In this document: positions 1 to 11,274 of the stretch, piece by piece
Numbering within the stretch: the stretch's first letter is position 1
Layout of the letters: each line of letters starts with the position of its first letter
Assembly (NCBI GenBank): GCA_018806985.1
Contig: JADANN010000099.1
Location: forward strand, 4,559,501 to 4,623,500
Direction of reading: 5' to 3'
Length of the DNA stretch: 64,000 nt
From: Angiostrongylus vasorum
Lineage: Eukaryota > Nematoda > Chromadorea > Rhabditida > Metastrongylidae
Made by a program: the position numbers and the translations under genes
The notes under the pieces: model-generated
Database searches by the model: none
What the model was told of the DNA's origin: nothing
What the model saw: the letters and a program-made list of their open reading frames with translations, nothing else

Positions 1-995
1 CAGATGGCCATAGACCATTAGATCTCTCCTGGAAGAATTTTAGTGCAGCAAGATACAGGTTTTGCTTTCATATAGAGCATTGCCTACTGCTATCCTTTGT
101 TAATAATATTATCTATTTTACAGTGGCAGGTCTACTTGAAGAAAAATATTTCAAATCTTAAGAATAATATCTAAAAAGGTAAAAAAGGACCAGTGAGAAC
201 GAGGAAGTAGAAATACAGCGCCCAACTAAAATTTCTTTTTAATTTCCTTTACAAAAGCGATTAGGATTTCCCTGGTGATTAGTCTATAAGAGATGTGCTA
301 TGCACTCGACAGTTCTGTTATTAGCCCTTATCGATGGGGAGAAAACGAGTGTCATTTCCAGTTATGACTTTGAATTGAAATCGGTGAAGCACTGCACAAA
401 GTTTCCGATCTGCAATGGCTGCACCAGACGCTAAAATTTCGCTAGAGAAAAAGCAGCACACAGTTTATCCTCTGAAGTGTTGAACTAATCCCGAGTGGAA
501 ATCGAGAGCACGAAGGAAGACACAGATCCACAACAAGATAACACTTGAGGGAAACCACTCAACGGCGACGAAAATGGAATGCAAATTGATGAAAATCTTG
601 TCAAACCTTCGATTTGTTAGCAACATTCCTAACCGTTCGAGAAATATTAGCGAGGAACGACTTTTAGTAAGCTTAACGAAATAGTGAAAAGAATTGGACT
701 CCGCTAAATGGCAAAAACACAGTTTATGAAGCACCTGTGGTGCGAAGCTAATCAAATTGAACTGAATTGTTCTGATTGCAGAGGCAAAAATCTAAAGCCA
801 CCAAAGAATACCGAAAACGAGATGAACGAGGATCACACTGCTCACTGGAACCGCTTCGAACAGCCACTGACTGAATGGACACAGAACATATCGCTCATAG
901 TTGCAACTCAACGACCATCTCAACGCTCTGTTATACAGCCGAGCCACGGGAAACTTTTAAAAAGGTTGAAATTTCTGCGCACAACTCACACGGAT
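1..995. other. Left-edge region without a supported gene
   Basis: Short open frames occur on the plus strand around 410-700 and 708-1073. None carries a domain I recognise, and each is closed by stops without splice sites that would extend it. The stretch directly precedes a dispersed repeat (family H), so it could be a diverged transposon. I see no other structure. Confidence 0.3.
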
Positions 996-999
996 CTTC

Positions 1000-1260
1000 C
1001 TCATAGAGGGATCTCGAGCCGGTTAGTCGCGAGGCCACGTGGGGTGCCCACAGGGTGGCGGATAGGGAGTTAGCCACAGACTAGAAGCAACTTTATGCTT
1101 CGTTGATACCCAGATGCTACCACGGTATGCAGTCGGTTTCTACTGTGCCGACTTGTCACCTACCTTCTGTGGTTACAGAGACGTTTTCATTCATGCGTGC
1201 AGGGGGTGTGGTCTCGTTTGTGTGGATCGGGCGGCTAGGAGCCGCCTCCAACATATTAGA
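1000..1260 (+). repeat. Family H dispersed repeat, copy 1
   Basis: A block starting near a GAGCCGGTTAGTCGC motif and ending near GCCTCCAACA matches another block at 51,895-52,225 in order and spacing. It includes the shared segments around GTTAGTCGC, GACGTTTTCATTCATGCG-like sequence and the final GCCTCCAACA. It encodes nothing I recognise. The second copy abuts an RTE-type LINE, so this may be a 5' region of a retroelement or an independent repeat. Confidence 0.5.
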
Positions 1261-2279
1261 GAGTCTGTGGCGTCGGCGTTCTCGTCAACACGAGTTTGGC
1301 CATGAGGACCGATTCACTCGAACAACTAACCGTCCGAACCGGACGATTACGACTGAAGAGATTTGGATCAACAGATCACCTGCTTTAACAATCTTCGGTA
1401 TCTAATAATTATAGCATTTCCACTTGCTTTGCATCTTCTGTATTTCAACTTAATTTTACTTAGTAGTCGTATTGTTAACTTAAGCTAATGTGAACATTGT
1501 TCTGGAGCACAACGTGCGCAAGAACGCAGGCTACTGGGAATAATGATGAGTAAGTCAACTATTATCACTGAGACATCAAAGCATGAATATTACAGAAATA
1601 CTGTGTTAGAAAAGACATGAAGAGAACTCAAGAAATATAGTGATGTTGACTTTGTTAAGATCACGTCGACCACTTGTAAACAAATTCAGGACCTCCGAAG
1701 AGAAATCTGATACTCTGAAGAACATAGAAAGTATCCGAGATCCAAGCTTCGAGGGCTGCGACGTTATGGCAGATCTGTTACGACGCGAGCGAATACGTAG
1801 TGCCGATACCAAAAAAGCAAGCTAGAGTTGCAGAAGTTGTCCAAAGTTGAACTCTAGTCATGTCAACAGCGTTTTCCAATCATCGCTGTTATTTAAAACC
1901 TAAACTGTCTGTCTAATTTGATGCATAACGGTATTCAAAACTCAACGATGCATTCGTTGACTAGTCATGAAGCATTCATCTCATTAAAAACTGCACTGAA
2001 TCTTTCAGACAAAAGTTTTAATAAAATAAAAATGTCATTTTAGTGCAACGTCGTCGTTAAAGGAACTTCGGTGCCTCTTACTGATGTAGAAATTTCCTTC
2101 ACTGATGGATATTGGTACGGATGACGGGAGCATTAGAACGAAATCCATACCGTTCCATCATAATTCCCAACTAAATCATTGTTTTCTTGGGCAAACATTA
2201 TCTGCTCCGGACATTCCGCATTCCTGAAACCGTTGCCAGCGAGTGCAGATGGTTGACGTTAGCCACGAAAACGTCCGCC

Positions 2280-2580
2280 ATCATTTGGGAGGTCCTTGAA
2301 TTTTCTTGAGGGTCAACTACTCTGTTCCTTCCGTCTATCTATCGTCTGCTTTTCTCATTATATGACCAGTCCATCTATGTCTCACTGTTGATGTGTGTTC
2401 TCCTGAGTCTCGAAGGTTAGATAGATTGCAAAGATCAAAGCTTCGCATTCCGGCTAGACGTTGTGAGTGCCAGTTGAAAATCAAAAGACACCGTTCAAAC
2501 GCTCTGTGGGTGGTGCATAGGTTTTTTTGACGTAGCTGAAGTGTAAGATCCCGTCTCTGCCGCACAATAGAGCACTAAGA
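2280..2580 (-). pseudogene. 3' fragment of a LINE reverse-transcriptase ORF
   Basis: The minus-strand frame contains the C-terminal RTE-type signature RHRWTGHIMRKADDRW, preceded by FDLCNLSNLRDSGEH. This pattern (arginine-rich, then RWxGHxMRxxDxRW) is typical of the C-terminal end of RTE/BovB-like LINE polyproteins. The frame is interrupted by stops soon after. It lies just downstream of an RTE endonuclease remnant on the same strand but looks like a different subfamily, with the reverse-transcriptase core missing between them. Confidence 0.6.
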
Positions 2581-2612
2581 AGACTATTGAATCGGAAAGA
2601 TGAACACGGATT

Positions 2613-3800
2613 TCAAGGTCCTTTAGTTAGCCGATGGATTGTTTGAGAGGTCCATGCTACTCCGCTTCTTTTGGCTAAACCCTCCTTTATGTCATTCTTC
2701 ATGTTCAGTCCTTCGACAAGCAGCTCGTTGTTTTCGGTCGGGTCTTCTTTAATCTGCCAGTCGCGTTTGGATAGGATTTTGTTTAGAATGCTATTGTCAC
2801 ATATACCAGAATTTTTCTTTCTTGGGCAGTCAATTCTTCTCCACTTTAAGCCGAAATTGAATTTCCGCGCGAGGAATGTGTTAGAACCAGTACAGAATGA
2901 TGGGACCACCGATGTGTTAAATAGGTACCTCGCCCTTTTAGTAAGGACATCGTCGATCTCCACATCTGTCGTACCGCTAGGTGAGTCTTATGTCTACCGA
3001 CGATTTCTTTTCATCTGGAAAAACGAATTGCCACGAAGAAGGCATAGTGCAGGCAAGAGTCCTGCAAATCAGTTCTCATTCATGCTTGTTTGTGTTAATC
3101 CAAATTTCGCTACCCTCTATCCACTCTCCTCGGCGTTTAGTATTCTGGGGTTGAAGTCTCAAACAACATTTTACAATAAGCTTTATCACTGCAAATAACT
3201 TCGTCCAACTGAAAACAGAATGTGTTTAATTCGTATTCATCAACTACATTGGCTCGTAAGCAGCAACTGATGGAAGTGGTCTTCATATGACGCGTTGGTT
3301 GAAGACGGAGGATGGCCATGCAAGTGTGAAGGATCTCGCACGAGCCGACAAGATGGGTAGTGGACGGGTGGAGAAAAAAGCCTCTGCCGACATTTCGTGA
3401 CGGGATCTTTTATCCGCGTACGACAAGCATCCAATAGTTTAGTTGCTGTGTTTCGGTCCTCTTGCTTTTTGTTTCTTCTTGGGCAATGACATGGAAGCTA
3501 ATGGATCTGAGGCTTCGAAGAGCGTGAAGATCAACGTATGAGAATGTTCTGGTATCATACGTGCGTAGTAAGAAAAACAATCACGACAGAGTGTAGTGCG
3601 TGTGTTCGTCAGAACCGATTCCAGTAACGTCCTGCGTAATCTGAGATTTTGTGGCCTCTCTCCGGTCTTCCTACCGTCGAAAGTCATAGACGAGAGCACC
3701 CATTGTGCGGGGGTACTGAACCTAGCCCATTGCTGGTGGGGCAATTTGATCTTCCCCCGGAGTCCTGAGTTTAACTTGTAAGGGCGTTTTCAAGTGTTAA
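2613..3800 (-). pseudogene. Decayed RTE-type LINE endonuclease domain
   Basis: Read on the minus strand across three frames, this gives a recognisable apurinic/apyrimidinic-endonuclease half of an RTE-clade LINE. In order: a TYDTRTFSYVDLHAL-like start near 3.57 kb, FHVIAQEETKSKRT (the catalytic-glutamate region), a PSRNVG block, LAILRLQP near 3.31 kb, VDEYELNTFCFQLDEVI near 3.22 kb, and EIDDVLTKRARYLF followed by TSVVPSFCTGSN near 2.93 kb, ending in a linker with SILNKILSKRDWQIKEDP. Frameshifts and stops break it repeatedly, so it cannot be functional. No FADD reverse-transcriptase core follows; the sequence jumps to a C-terminal LINE fragment instead. Confidence 0.75.
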
Positions 3801-4029
3801 CGACAATGTGGATCCTACCTGTACCTTGTACCTTTGACAATGGAAGTACCTTTTCAGCAGTGATTCCGTCGTTCCATCTTCTTTTTAGTTGATTTGGACC
3901 CGATAGTAATACCGAAATCAAAAAATGAAGGTAGGAATGAAAAAAATTACCGACGGCTCAAGAACGATGTGGAAGGCGAAACTCTACTGACGATTAATAA
4001 TGTCAACTTATTCTTTACTGCTTATTATT

Positions 4030-4195
4030 CTCCACAGTAGGGCATGATGTAAAATGTACATGATGCTGAGACATTTGCAAAACTTGGATCCCAGGCCAGA
4101 TCGAATCGTGATTACCCTTTTATGGGAGCTAACTTGTTACGAGCGGCACCACTGAGGCCTTTGCTTTGCCTTTATCTCATCTAGTTTTCTATTCT
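4030..4195 (-). mobile_element. Family B' arm (tRNA-like), minus
   Basis: Matches the GATGCTGAGACATTTGCAAA block of family B. It carries the variant head, with CCAGGCCAGATCGAATCGTG and a TTTGCTTTGCC-type end, like copies at 7.67 and 26.06 kb. Confidence 0.55.
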
Positions 4196-4585
4196 ATCTA
4201 CTGATGATTGCACTGTTAAAGAAGAATTCGCAAATGGTTTTTGTCAAAATCATTGTGTTCATAACGAGGGGGAATCACTACGCAAACATCCTCTATAAAG
4301 TGGCCACACCATCTTCACACTATTGAAATGTTCTCCCCGAGCAGCAAGAGTTCGAACAGCGCTTCTACAACTACGATTGATGTTGTGAGTGACGGCATCG
4401 AGGAGGTGCACGTTTTCACTGAGGAGGAGCTACATTGTTTTGAGTCTTGAAATCGATTTTAAAACATTAGCGATGATATGAGTGATATACTTTACTCGCA
4501 TGTGTTGAGAACGCTAGTGGATTTTTGTGGCAACCTTTTAGTCAAGTACAGAACTGCTGTCTTCCGCCTGCTTCAGATATGAAGA

Positions 4586-4945
4586 GGCAGCGGATAGAGC
4601 AGCGGTGGTGATGCCGATCATTATACGCACGGTGTTTGGCCGGTCTTGCTACGGGACCCTTAAACCTCTCTTCGCTCCTGGGTTGTGAAATTGGTACCGG
4701 ATATGTCTGAGAAAAGTCCAAATGGGGATGGTCTAGCACGGCTATCTCAGCACTCCAGGGAGAATCGACTCCACCAGCATCCAAGTTCGTTCATAACGAA
4801 AAGAAAAAACTCAAGAAACAGCCGAACTCACATAAAAAGGTTGGAAAGCCTTCGTGAGTGATGGATGCGAGGAAATCAAACGAATGCAAGAAGTGCTGAG
4901 ATCCGCACAGGAGCTGTGAAAGACGACTGGTTCAAAATAAAAATA
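4586..4945 (+). mobile_element. SINE family C, full-length copy
   Basis: The tRNA-like head GGATAGAGCAGCGGTGGTGA is followed by the core (TTGTGAAATTGGTACCGGA), the CTCCAGGGAGAATCGACTCC block and the conserved 3' body with GCCTTCGTG. It ends with GACGACTGGTTC and an A-rich tail. No coding capacity. Confidence 0.7.
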
Positions 4946-5124
4946 ATGGCAAAAATTTTTATATTTTGAACTGTATGGAAATAAAAAACTAGACCTAAAT
5001 GGCATCGTCATGGACTTCATGACACCTTATAATAATAAAAACGGGTAATTTAGCGCGTATGCTTGAAAGTCCTGCACAGATCACCGGCATTACAGAGTCC
5101 TACAAGAATCGGTCTTAAAGGGAC

Positions 5125-5445
5125 AAAAGATAAACTATTCGGCGTTGGCCAATTCCTGAGGAATGCGCCATCCATTCAACTCCACTGAGCATCGTTAGGG
5201 ACGACTGATTGAAAATCTGACCTATACACTGACTCACAGCGATCCAGAGCAGTATAGCTGTAACAGTACGTCCTTGCATAGAGATGAGGGAGTGAACTGT
5301 GCCGAGACAAATCTGGCCCCAACTTTCGGAGCGAGGAGGGATGAAAGGCTCCGTGCGCTCGTGACGAGAGATCGAACAAAAGGCCGTATGCTTATTGCAA
5401 AAGCAACTCGAACCACTGCGCTATACCCGCGCGAATTGGCGGAAA
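5125..5445 (-). mobile_element. SINE family A variant with a different tRNA head
   Basis: On the minus strand the head reads GGTATAGCGCAGTGGTTCGA (a good A box) with TTGTTCGATCTC about 40 bases later (B box). This differs from the usual family A head. The degenerate core (CATCCCTCC...TTGGGGCCAGA) and the family A 3' half (AACGATGCTCAGTGGAGT, AACGCCGAATAG) follow. It shows that the family A body can be carried by more than one tRNA-like head. Confidence 0.6.
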
Positions 5446-5554
5446 ATTCTGCTCAACGGGCATTTCAAAAACATTGCTACAGATTGTCTTCACTAATTCT
5501 CTTTTCCCTGTCTATGTTCTTTGGTTTATTCTTATCAACGAAAACTATAATAAA

Positions 5555-5812
5555 TAAGGATAAAACTTTCGGCATTGACCATTCTCTGAGGGGATGTGCC
5601 ATTCGACTTTATCATGCATCGTGGGAGGTGATTGAATGCATATCTGGCCTTTACAATGATTCGCCGTGGCCTACCGATGTATCGAGCCAATGCTGCTATC
5701 CACCCAGACAAGTCTGGTAACAATTTGCCGACCTCGTAGGGATGCAAGGCTTGGTAGGCCATGGGCGCAGGGATCGATTCCACGTATATGTTGCAGGGCG
5801 CCTCCAAATATC
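5555..5812 (-). mobile_element. SINE family A copy
   Basis: Nearly full length on the minus strand. The 3' end is at TTCGGCATTGACCATTC, the core at AGACAAGTCTGGTAACAATT, and the head begins in GCGCCTCC. It lies about 110 bases from the variant copy at 5.13-5.45 kb, in the same orientation. Confidence 0.7.
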
Positions 5813-6679
5813 GGAAATCACCAGCTGACGGAAATGTTCGTCTAGCGGATCGAATTTGAGACTAGACTTAAACTGCGGCGGTGATCAGCGTAATCGTTTG
5901 CTCTTACCCAAACTGTTATCCCTAAATGTCAAATTCCCTCTTAGCCAAGAGTATTTTTTGAAGGATAAACCCCCAGTGCAAATCGAAGTTTGACAGCCAT
6001 AGTCGCGATGAGGTGGTCAAGAATTGTGGACCACTAGATGGCCGTTGGTCAAACGAGAAATTACTTTCTAGTTCCATTACCTGGAACTGACATTGTATTT
6101 ATTAGCACCATAACGGGACGCGAACAAGAGTCCAGTTGAAAATGAGAATAGATCAAAATGAAAGGACCGAAACTTCTTGTCCATTTCTCACGTTAGTTTC
6201 TTAGCATTGCACAGTAATCGACAGCTCGGAAATCGAAATCGATCCACTAAACTTAAACACAGCCTGCCTTCGAGCTCAAGAAACTGCAGAAACACGTACA
6301 ATTCAACTTCAAGCAGCTGGAATCCACACCTCAAACTACAACCGACGTCTCAACTGCACTGGACAGTGGTGTTGTGCAATCACGGAAAAAGGCGCGAAGT
6401 ATGAACGGCGCGCGAAAAATGGTCCACATTCCTGAGCACCACTGGTTCGTCAGAAGTACGTCTGTGCTCAGCTCGGTGAAGGTGCAAGCGGTAGTAGTTT
6501 TTCCAACCGTTCAGTATTCTTGTCTCTACAATGTTCTTTATTTTGACTATGACTTTAAGCGGTGATGTGCTGTTGGCATGTAACCCGTTGTTGTTACTGT
6601 TCACATTTTTTGAAAATTTTCTTTGTCTTTTGAATATGTGACATTTAGGAATTATGTATAAAGCCTCCTTCACTACTAG

Positions 6680-9479
6680 ATGGGTTGATGCCGAAAAAGA
6701 ATTTTTCGTAAGAAATATTCCTGAAGACTTTATCGATCTTTGATCGATGTGATCACTAGGATAGAGGAACGAGAATGTTAGGGAAATTATATCTATCGCA
6801 TGGTGGAGTCAATCTTATGCTTCTGTCAACGTTGAAGTTTGTGATTTCCAGTGGGATTTATTCCGCATTTTCTACAAATATGGTGCTGTCCATAGTGTGA
6901 GGATACCTTCGATGGAGTCACAGTCCAGTAAGAGATATGGATTCGTCACAATGGAAGATCTAAACGGCGCAGATGAGGTGCGATCTCATCTGAAAAACGG
7001 AGAGTATCTGGTCACAGAAACTGGTTTGCAGCTTTTTGGTAAGAGGAAATGTGTTCAGTTTTATGAAAGCGATTTCAAAGGGTTATAACTTGATTTTCTG
7101 AGACACAATTTTGAGAAATTTGATTTAAAGGCGCATGTAGCGTAGTGGTCGGAGGTTCCCTGCAATACACATGAGTCGATCTCTGCGCCGCAGGCTCACC
7201 CAAACCTCCCTCTCTCGAGGTTTGGCAAATTGGTACCAGACTTGTCTGGGAGGATGATAGCACTGGCTGGATACGTCAGTAGACACCTGCGATCCAAAGA
7301 TGCTTAATGAAGTCGATTGCATGACGCTTCCCTCAGGGATTGATCAACGCTGAGAGCTCTACCCTTTAGTTATGCTTCATAACTTGATTTATTTAGAAGC
7401 CATGACGTAAATTGAAGTATATCAACATTAATTGCTCAATATATAGTCGACTTGGCAAGTTTTCTAATAACAAGGTGGAACGCCTTAGTGTCGTTGGCGT
7501 TGATAAATTGTACAAGCTAACTGAAGATCTGTAGCTATTTAATGGTATGTAAGAGCGAATATTTTTTCCTGTGGGTGTTTTGACATTCCTAGTTATGTTG
7601 CCAAAAGATCTCTCCACTTAGGATGGTGTTCATTAGATTTATAGGTTTAATGCTCTAATTGTTATCACAACGATGCTGAGGCATCTGCAAAGCATCGCTG
7701 AGAGAAACGCAAAGCAAGGACCTCAGTGGTGTAGTGTGTGATACGCGAACTCCCGGAAACGGTAATCGTGGTTCGATCTGGCCCAGGATCCAAGTTTTGC
7801 GATTATCTCAGCATCGTTTTGGTTGTATTTCACGTTATACCGTGCCGTGAAACATTATAAAAGCTCTAAAAAGTTAAAGCTGTTGGCGTTGATCAATCCG
7901 TGAGAGATGCGCCATGTATTCGATTTCATTAAGCATCGTTTGGAGATTGAATGCATATCTGGCCCTTATAATGACTCGCGGTGGCCTACCGATGTATCGA
8001 ACCAGTGCTGCTATCCTCGCAGACAAGTCTGGTACCAATTTGCCAACCTCGGAGCGGTGGAAGGTTTGGTGAGCCCGGGCGCGGGGATCGATCCCATGTG
8101 TTTGTTGCAAGGCGCCTCCTACCACTGCGCCACACGCGCTCCTGTGAAAGATTATAGTAGGCAGAAATTAAAAAGCTAACACACTAATTATTATTGTAGT
8201 CATGAAAAAAATGGAACATAACAGATAAGTAGTACGCGAAATCGGGAGAAGCAGTTCTGTCATGAAGGTGGTGACGATGATGGTGATGAATGCTGCAGCA
8301 ACAAAATCAGAAATTTGTCAAGGAAACTGCAAATAAGAGATGGTACATTATCGAACAAAAAGTGTCATATTGAAAATCGTACTGCTCCAGAAGTTCATGC
8401 ATATTCTTGCATAGTGCAATGTTTCTCCCAGGATCTTCCTCTCAAAACTGCCACCAAGGTTTGTGTTTCCTATTTCTCTTATAACCGACGCTGTCACCTT
8501 AGAGGTGTTAATGGTTCATATGTGAAATATGGACCAGATCTCATTTTCTTATCTGGTAAAAAAGCGCTGGGCGGATTTCAGGTCCGCGTTGTCGACTCTC
8601 CTCATCCTTGCCAGTCTGTCGATGACGGTTTTGTTTTCCACATAATCCCTATTGATCAGAAGTTGGGAGGGGAGTATTCTGATCTTCAGCGAGCTATGAA
8701 CAAATTCTGTGCAGAGAACCCTAATCTCGCGGATTTACCGAAGGTTTGAATATATCCACTCATGCAGCTCCTAAGCTCTTCACCCTCCCTAATTTTGCAA
8801 CTTGAAATCATCAAAATACCAAGTTATGACAACTTTTGAATTACTTTTGTCTTTAAACTATTTCGTAATAACCACAATGATGCTGAGATAATTCCGAAAC
8901 TTCTCACCGCAGGTGTTTGCGGTGGGGAACGAATGCGCTATTACACTTTCTAGGGACTGACGCGTTCACGACCACACCATGTGGGTCATTTGTTGCGTCT
9001 GTCTCTCAGCTTCCTATTTTGTAGTACGTCTCAATAACTCAAAGTGGTTTTCTCACTACAAGATGAAGCAAAATTTAGAACATTTAATTTCTTTGGGACC
9101 TTTAGGTTGGTCAGTATACTCTCTTCGTTCGCTCCAGTATTGCGTATCGTGCACTTTGCAATAGCAAGATGACAGTGTATCTTATCGATACAGGAGAAAT
9201 TGTTCCTATTGAACTTTCGCAGTTGTGGAACATTGACATTGCCTTCACACAACTGCCTAGTCTGGTTGGTTTTGCGGAGTTTTCCTCCATGTCGTTTCTT
9301 TTTGAAGGGTTTTCTACTGTGGAAGTATAGCGTAATATTGTGCTTTTTGTTTCATTTAGGTTATTCCTTGCGGCATATCCGAGATTACGTGGACTAGACC
9401 ATCCGCGGTTCTGTTCAGCAACTGCAGAAATGTTCGGAATGTATCCTTTGACGAAGTTTTTATACTGTATACATTATAA
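6680..9479 (+). CDS. RRM plus extended-Tudor domain protein (RNA-pathway factor)
   Basis: Probable exons: 6680-6740, 6852-7038, an uncertain one ending at 8458, 8503-8743, 9138-9264 and 9360-9479. The first two encode an RRM: FFVRNIPEDF (RNP2-like strand), WDLFRIFYKYG (helix 1) and SKRYGFVTME (RNP1). The later exons encode an extended Tudor domain: GGFQVRVVDSPHPC and LGGEYSDLQRAMNKF, then AYRALCNSKMTVYLIDTGE (the YRA and VxxIDxG core strands), LSQLWNIDIAFTQLP and VIPCGISEITW. The last ends in TAA at 9477-9479. RRM plus eTudor resembles TDRD10; Tudor proteins bind methylated arginine and act in germ granule or small-RNA pathways, so that role is inferred from family. The 6740/6852 join lacks a GT donor, and the phase between 8743 and 9138 does not close, so a small exon is probably missing. 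The 5' end is unknown. Introns hold three repeats. Confidence 0.7.
7131..7372 (+). mobile_element. SINE family A copy in an intron
   Basis: Head GCGCATGTAGCGTAGTGGTC, core at TTGGTACCAGACTTGTCTGG, and a 3' end at GACGCTTCCCTCAGGGATTG followed by GAGAGCTCTACCC. Inserted in the RRM-Tudor gene in the sense orientation. Confidence 0.75.
7665..7850 (+). mobile_element. Family B' arm, plus
   Basis: Contains a tRNA-like segment with CTCAGTGGTGTAGTGTGTGA (A-box region) and CGTGGTTCGATCTGG (B box), then the shared AGTTTTGCGATTATCTCAGC tail. A short inverted piece (AACGATGCTGAGGCATCTGC) precedes it, so it is a reduced foldback. Confidence 0.6.
7868..8145 (-). mobile_element. SINE family A copy in an intron
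   Basis: Full length on the minus strand. Tail GCTGTTGGCGTTGATCAATC, core with AGACAAGTCTGGTACCAATT, head ending in ACTGCGCCACACGCGC. Antisense within the RRM-Tudor gene. Confidence 0.75.
8868..9012 (-). mobile_element. Family B arm, minus
   Basis: Reads CAATGATGCTGAGATAATTC, then GTGTTTGCGGTGGGGAACGA (B-box side), then GACCACACCATGTGGGTC (A-box side) and TCTGTCTCTCAGC. Single arm in an intron of the RRM-Tudor gene. Confidence 0.65.
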
Positions 9480-9699
9480 GACTTGTGGCCAAATAGCCCA
9501 GTATAATCTAACTTCCGATAAGTTCACTTCAGAAGGGTCATATTCACGTTGCACAAATTTTTGCATGACTTGCAAATCCGGGAAGTATTATGATTAAGTA
9601 CAAGTCCAGAGCATAGTAGACAGATGAGACCGACTCCCATCTGCGTTGTTCCACCGATGCCCTAATATTTATCGCATGCAAATGTAAAAATCTAACAAC

Positions 9700-10095
9700 T
9701 CCTATAATGCTGAGATATGTGCAAAACTCCGGACCGTAGGTGTCTGCGGTGGGGAACGAACGCGCTATTGTCCCTCCCAGGGAGTAACGCGTTCACCGCC
9801 ACACCATGCGGGTCCTTCGTTAATTGGGTTCAATGCCGATTTAGGCTACCCAGATCAATTCCGTTGATGGGTGGTTGCTGATGGCAAGTGATCGATAGAA
9901 CTAGCTGAGAGACAGGCGAAACGAAGGACCCGCATGGTGTGGTGGTGAGCGCGTTACTCTCCGTAAGGGACGGTGGCGCGTTCGTTCCCCGCCGCAGACA
10001 CCTGTGGTCCTGAGTTTTGCAAATATCTCAGCATTATATGAGTTATATTTCGCAACGTACCCTGCCATTAAAAAGAATAGGCAGTAAATAAAAAA
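9700..10095. mobile_element. Family B foldback element, both arms
   Basis: The left arm (9700-9820, minus) and right arm (9895-10095, plus) are inverted copies of each other. The loop contains GATCAATTCCGTTGATGGGT. Each arm has a tRNA-like promoter pair: GCATGGTGTGGTGGTGAGC and GCGTTCGTTCCCC in the right arm. The right arm continues into ATATTTCGCAACGTACCCTG and an A-rich GGCAGTAAATAAAAAAGG end. RNA from the whole unit would fold into a long hairpin. Confidence 0.7.
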
Positions 10096-10280
10096 GGTTA
10101 GAATTGTGAACCTAACAACTGTTCCCGTTTCTAGTGTTGGAATTAGTATGACTGTTTGCCGTTTCGCACTCCGACAGTAAATGTCTCTGACATGTTCGTA
10201 GCTGGAAAAGATAAATTGGAAACCTAGTAGTGCTATACGTAGAAAGAAAACTATTTTTTTACCGCGTATTTAAATTGTTG

Positions 10281-10458
10281 GTCTTACTCGAGGTGGTGAA
10301 TAGATTTATTCGGCTAACGTTTCGATATCTTCGCCTTCATTATAGCCTGGAGTCATGAGGTAGCCCAGCTAGACCGTTCGGATCGTCGGCTCTGATGAAG
10401 ATGAAGACGTCGAAGCGTTAGCCGAATAGATATGTTTATCAACCTCGTGAAGCTCAAC
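10281..10458. mobile_element. Family E palindromic MITE-like element
   Basis: Terminal inverted arms: TCGAGGTGGTGAATAGATTT at the left pairs with ATATGTTTATCAACCTCGTG at the right. Internal inverted blocks are CGGCTAACGTTTCGA and TCGAAGCGTTAGCCGAATAG. No coding capacity. Confidence 0.6.
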
Positions 10459-10469
10459 AATTTAAATAC

Positions 10470-11000
10470 ATGTCGATTATTTCACCACTTAGGTTAAATG
10501 ACGGTCGGTTTTAAAATTAATTTCTTGTCGTTCAGGAATTCTGAAGCAATCAAAGTGATGGTATAGCCTTAAGTTATCTTTAGAGAAATTGTCATTGTTT
10601 TGTAGTCTTTAAGCAGTTAGTTTCCTAACAAGTCAAGGAAAATATGGACTTTAATATTTTAACTCTGATCCTATCGTTTCCTCATTTTTCGGTCGTTTAG
10701 TCCTCACGTGCGTTTTTTACCTAGCTTATCAGGATTTCCTACTTTTATACCCTACCTAGGAGTTATTTTCGGAAGACGCTGCTAAATTGTACCCTGTCTA
10801 TAAATGTTTGTGGTGACCACCATGCCTGTTGAACTTTTGTTTGATTTTTTAAAATTTCGTTCATTTAGTGTGCCATTTACAATCGACCTACTTTTTGATC
10901 TTTACCTCGAAGACCTATTCGGTATTGTAAATCTCTTCATAGTTGAGCTACTGTTTTGCCATATTTACTTATCTTCGGAGATTAACGATGAAAACCAATG
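10470..11000. other. AT-rich stretch with no gene called
   Basis: A plus-strand open frame at 10,804-11,001 translates to a Phe/Leu-rich product typical of AT-rich noncoding sequence. I see no splice-site support or domain. Confidence 0.3.
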
Positions 11001-11007
11001 AAAAGGG

Positions 11008-11265
11008 CGCGTATGGTGCAGTGTCGGAGGCGCCCTGGAACACGCACATGAGGTCGGTTCCCGCGCTCATGGTCCACCAACCCTTCCCTCTTTCCGGCGT
11101 CGGCAAATTGGTACCAGAGCTGCCTAGGAGGACAGGCCACTGCGAGTCGTTGTAAAGAGATATGCACTCAGTGACTCAAACGATGCTTAATGAAGTCGAA
11201 TGCATGGTACATCCCTTAGGGATTTATCAACGCCGAGAGCTTTATACTGTTTATCCTTTAACGAT
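11008..11265 (+). mobile_element. SINE family A copy
   Basis: Head GGGCGCGTATGGTGCAGTGT, core TCGGCAAATTGGTACCAGAG with a short internal deletion after CCTAGGAGGACAG, 3' body ACGATGCTTAATGAAGTCGA and ACGCCGAGAGCTTTA. Confidence 0.7.
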
Positions 11266-11274
11266 TCAATCTTC

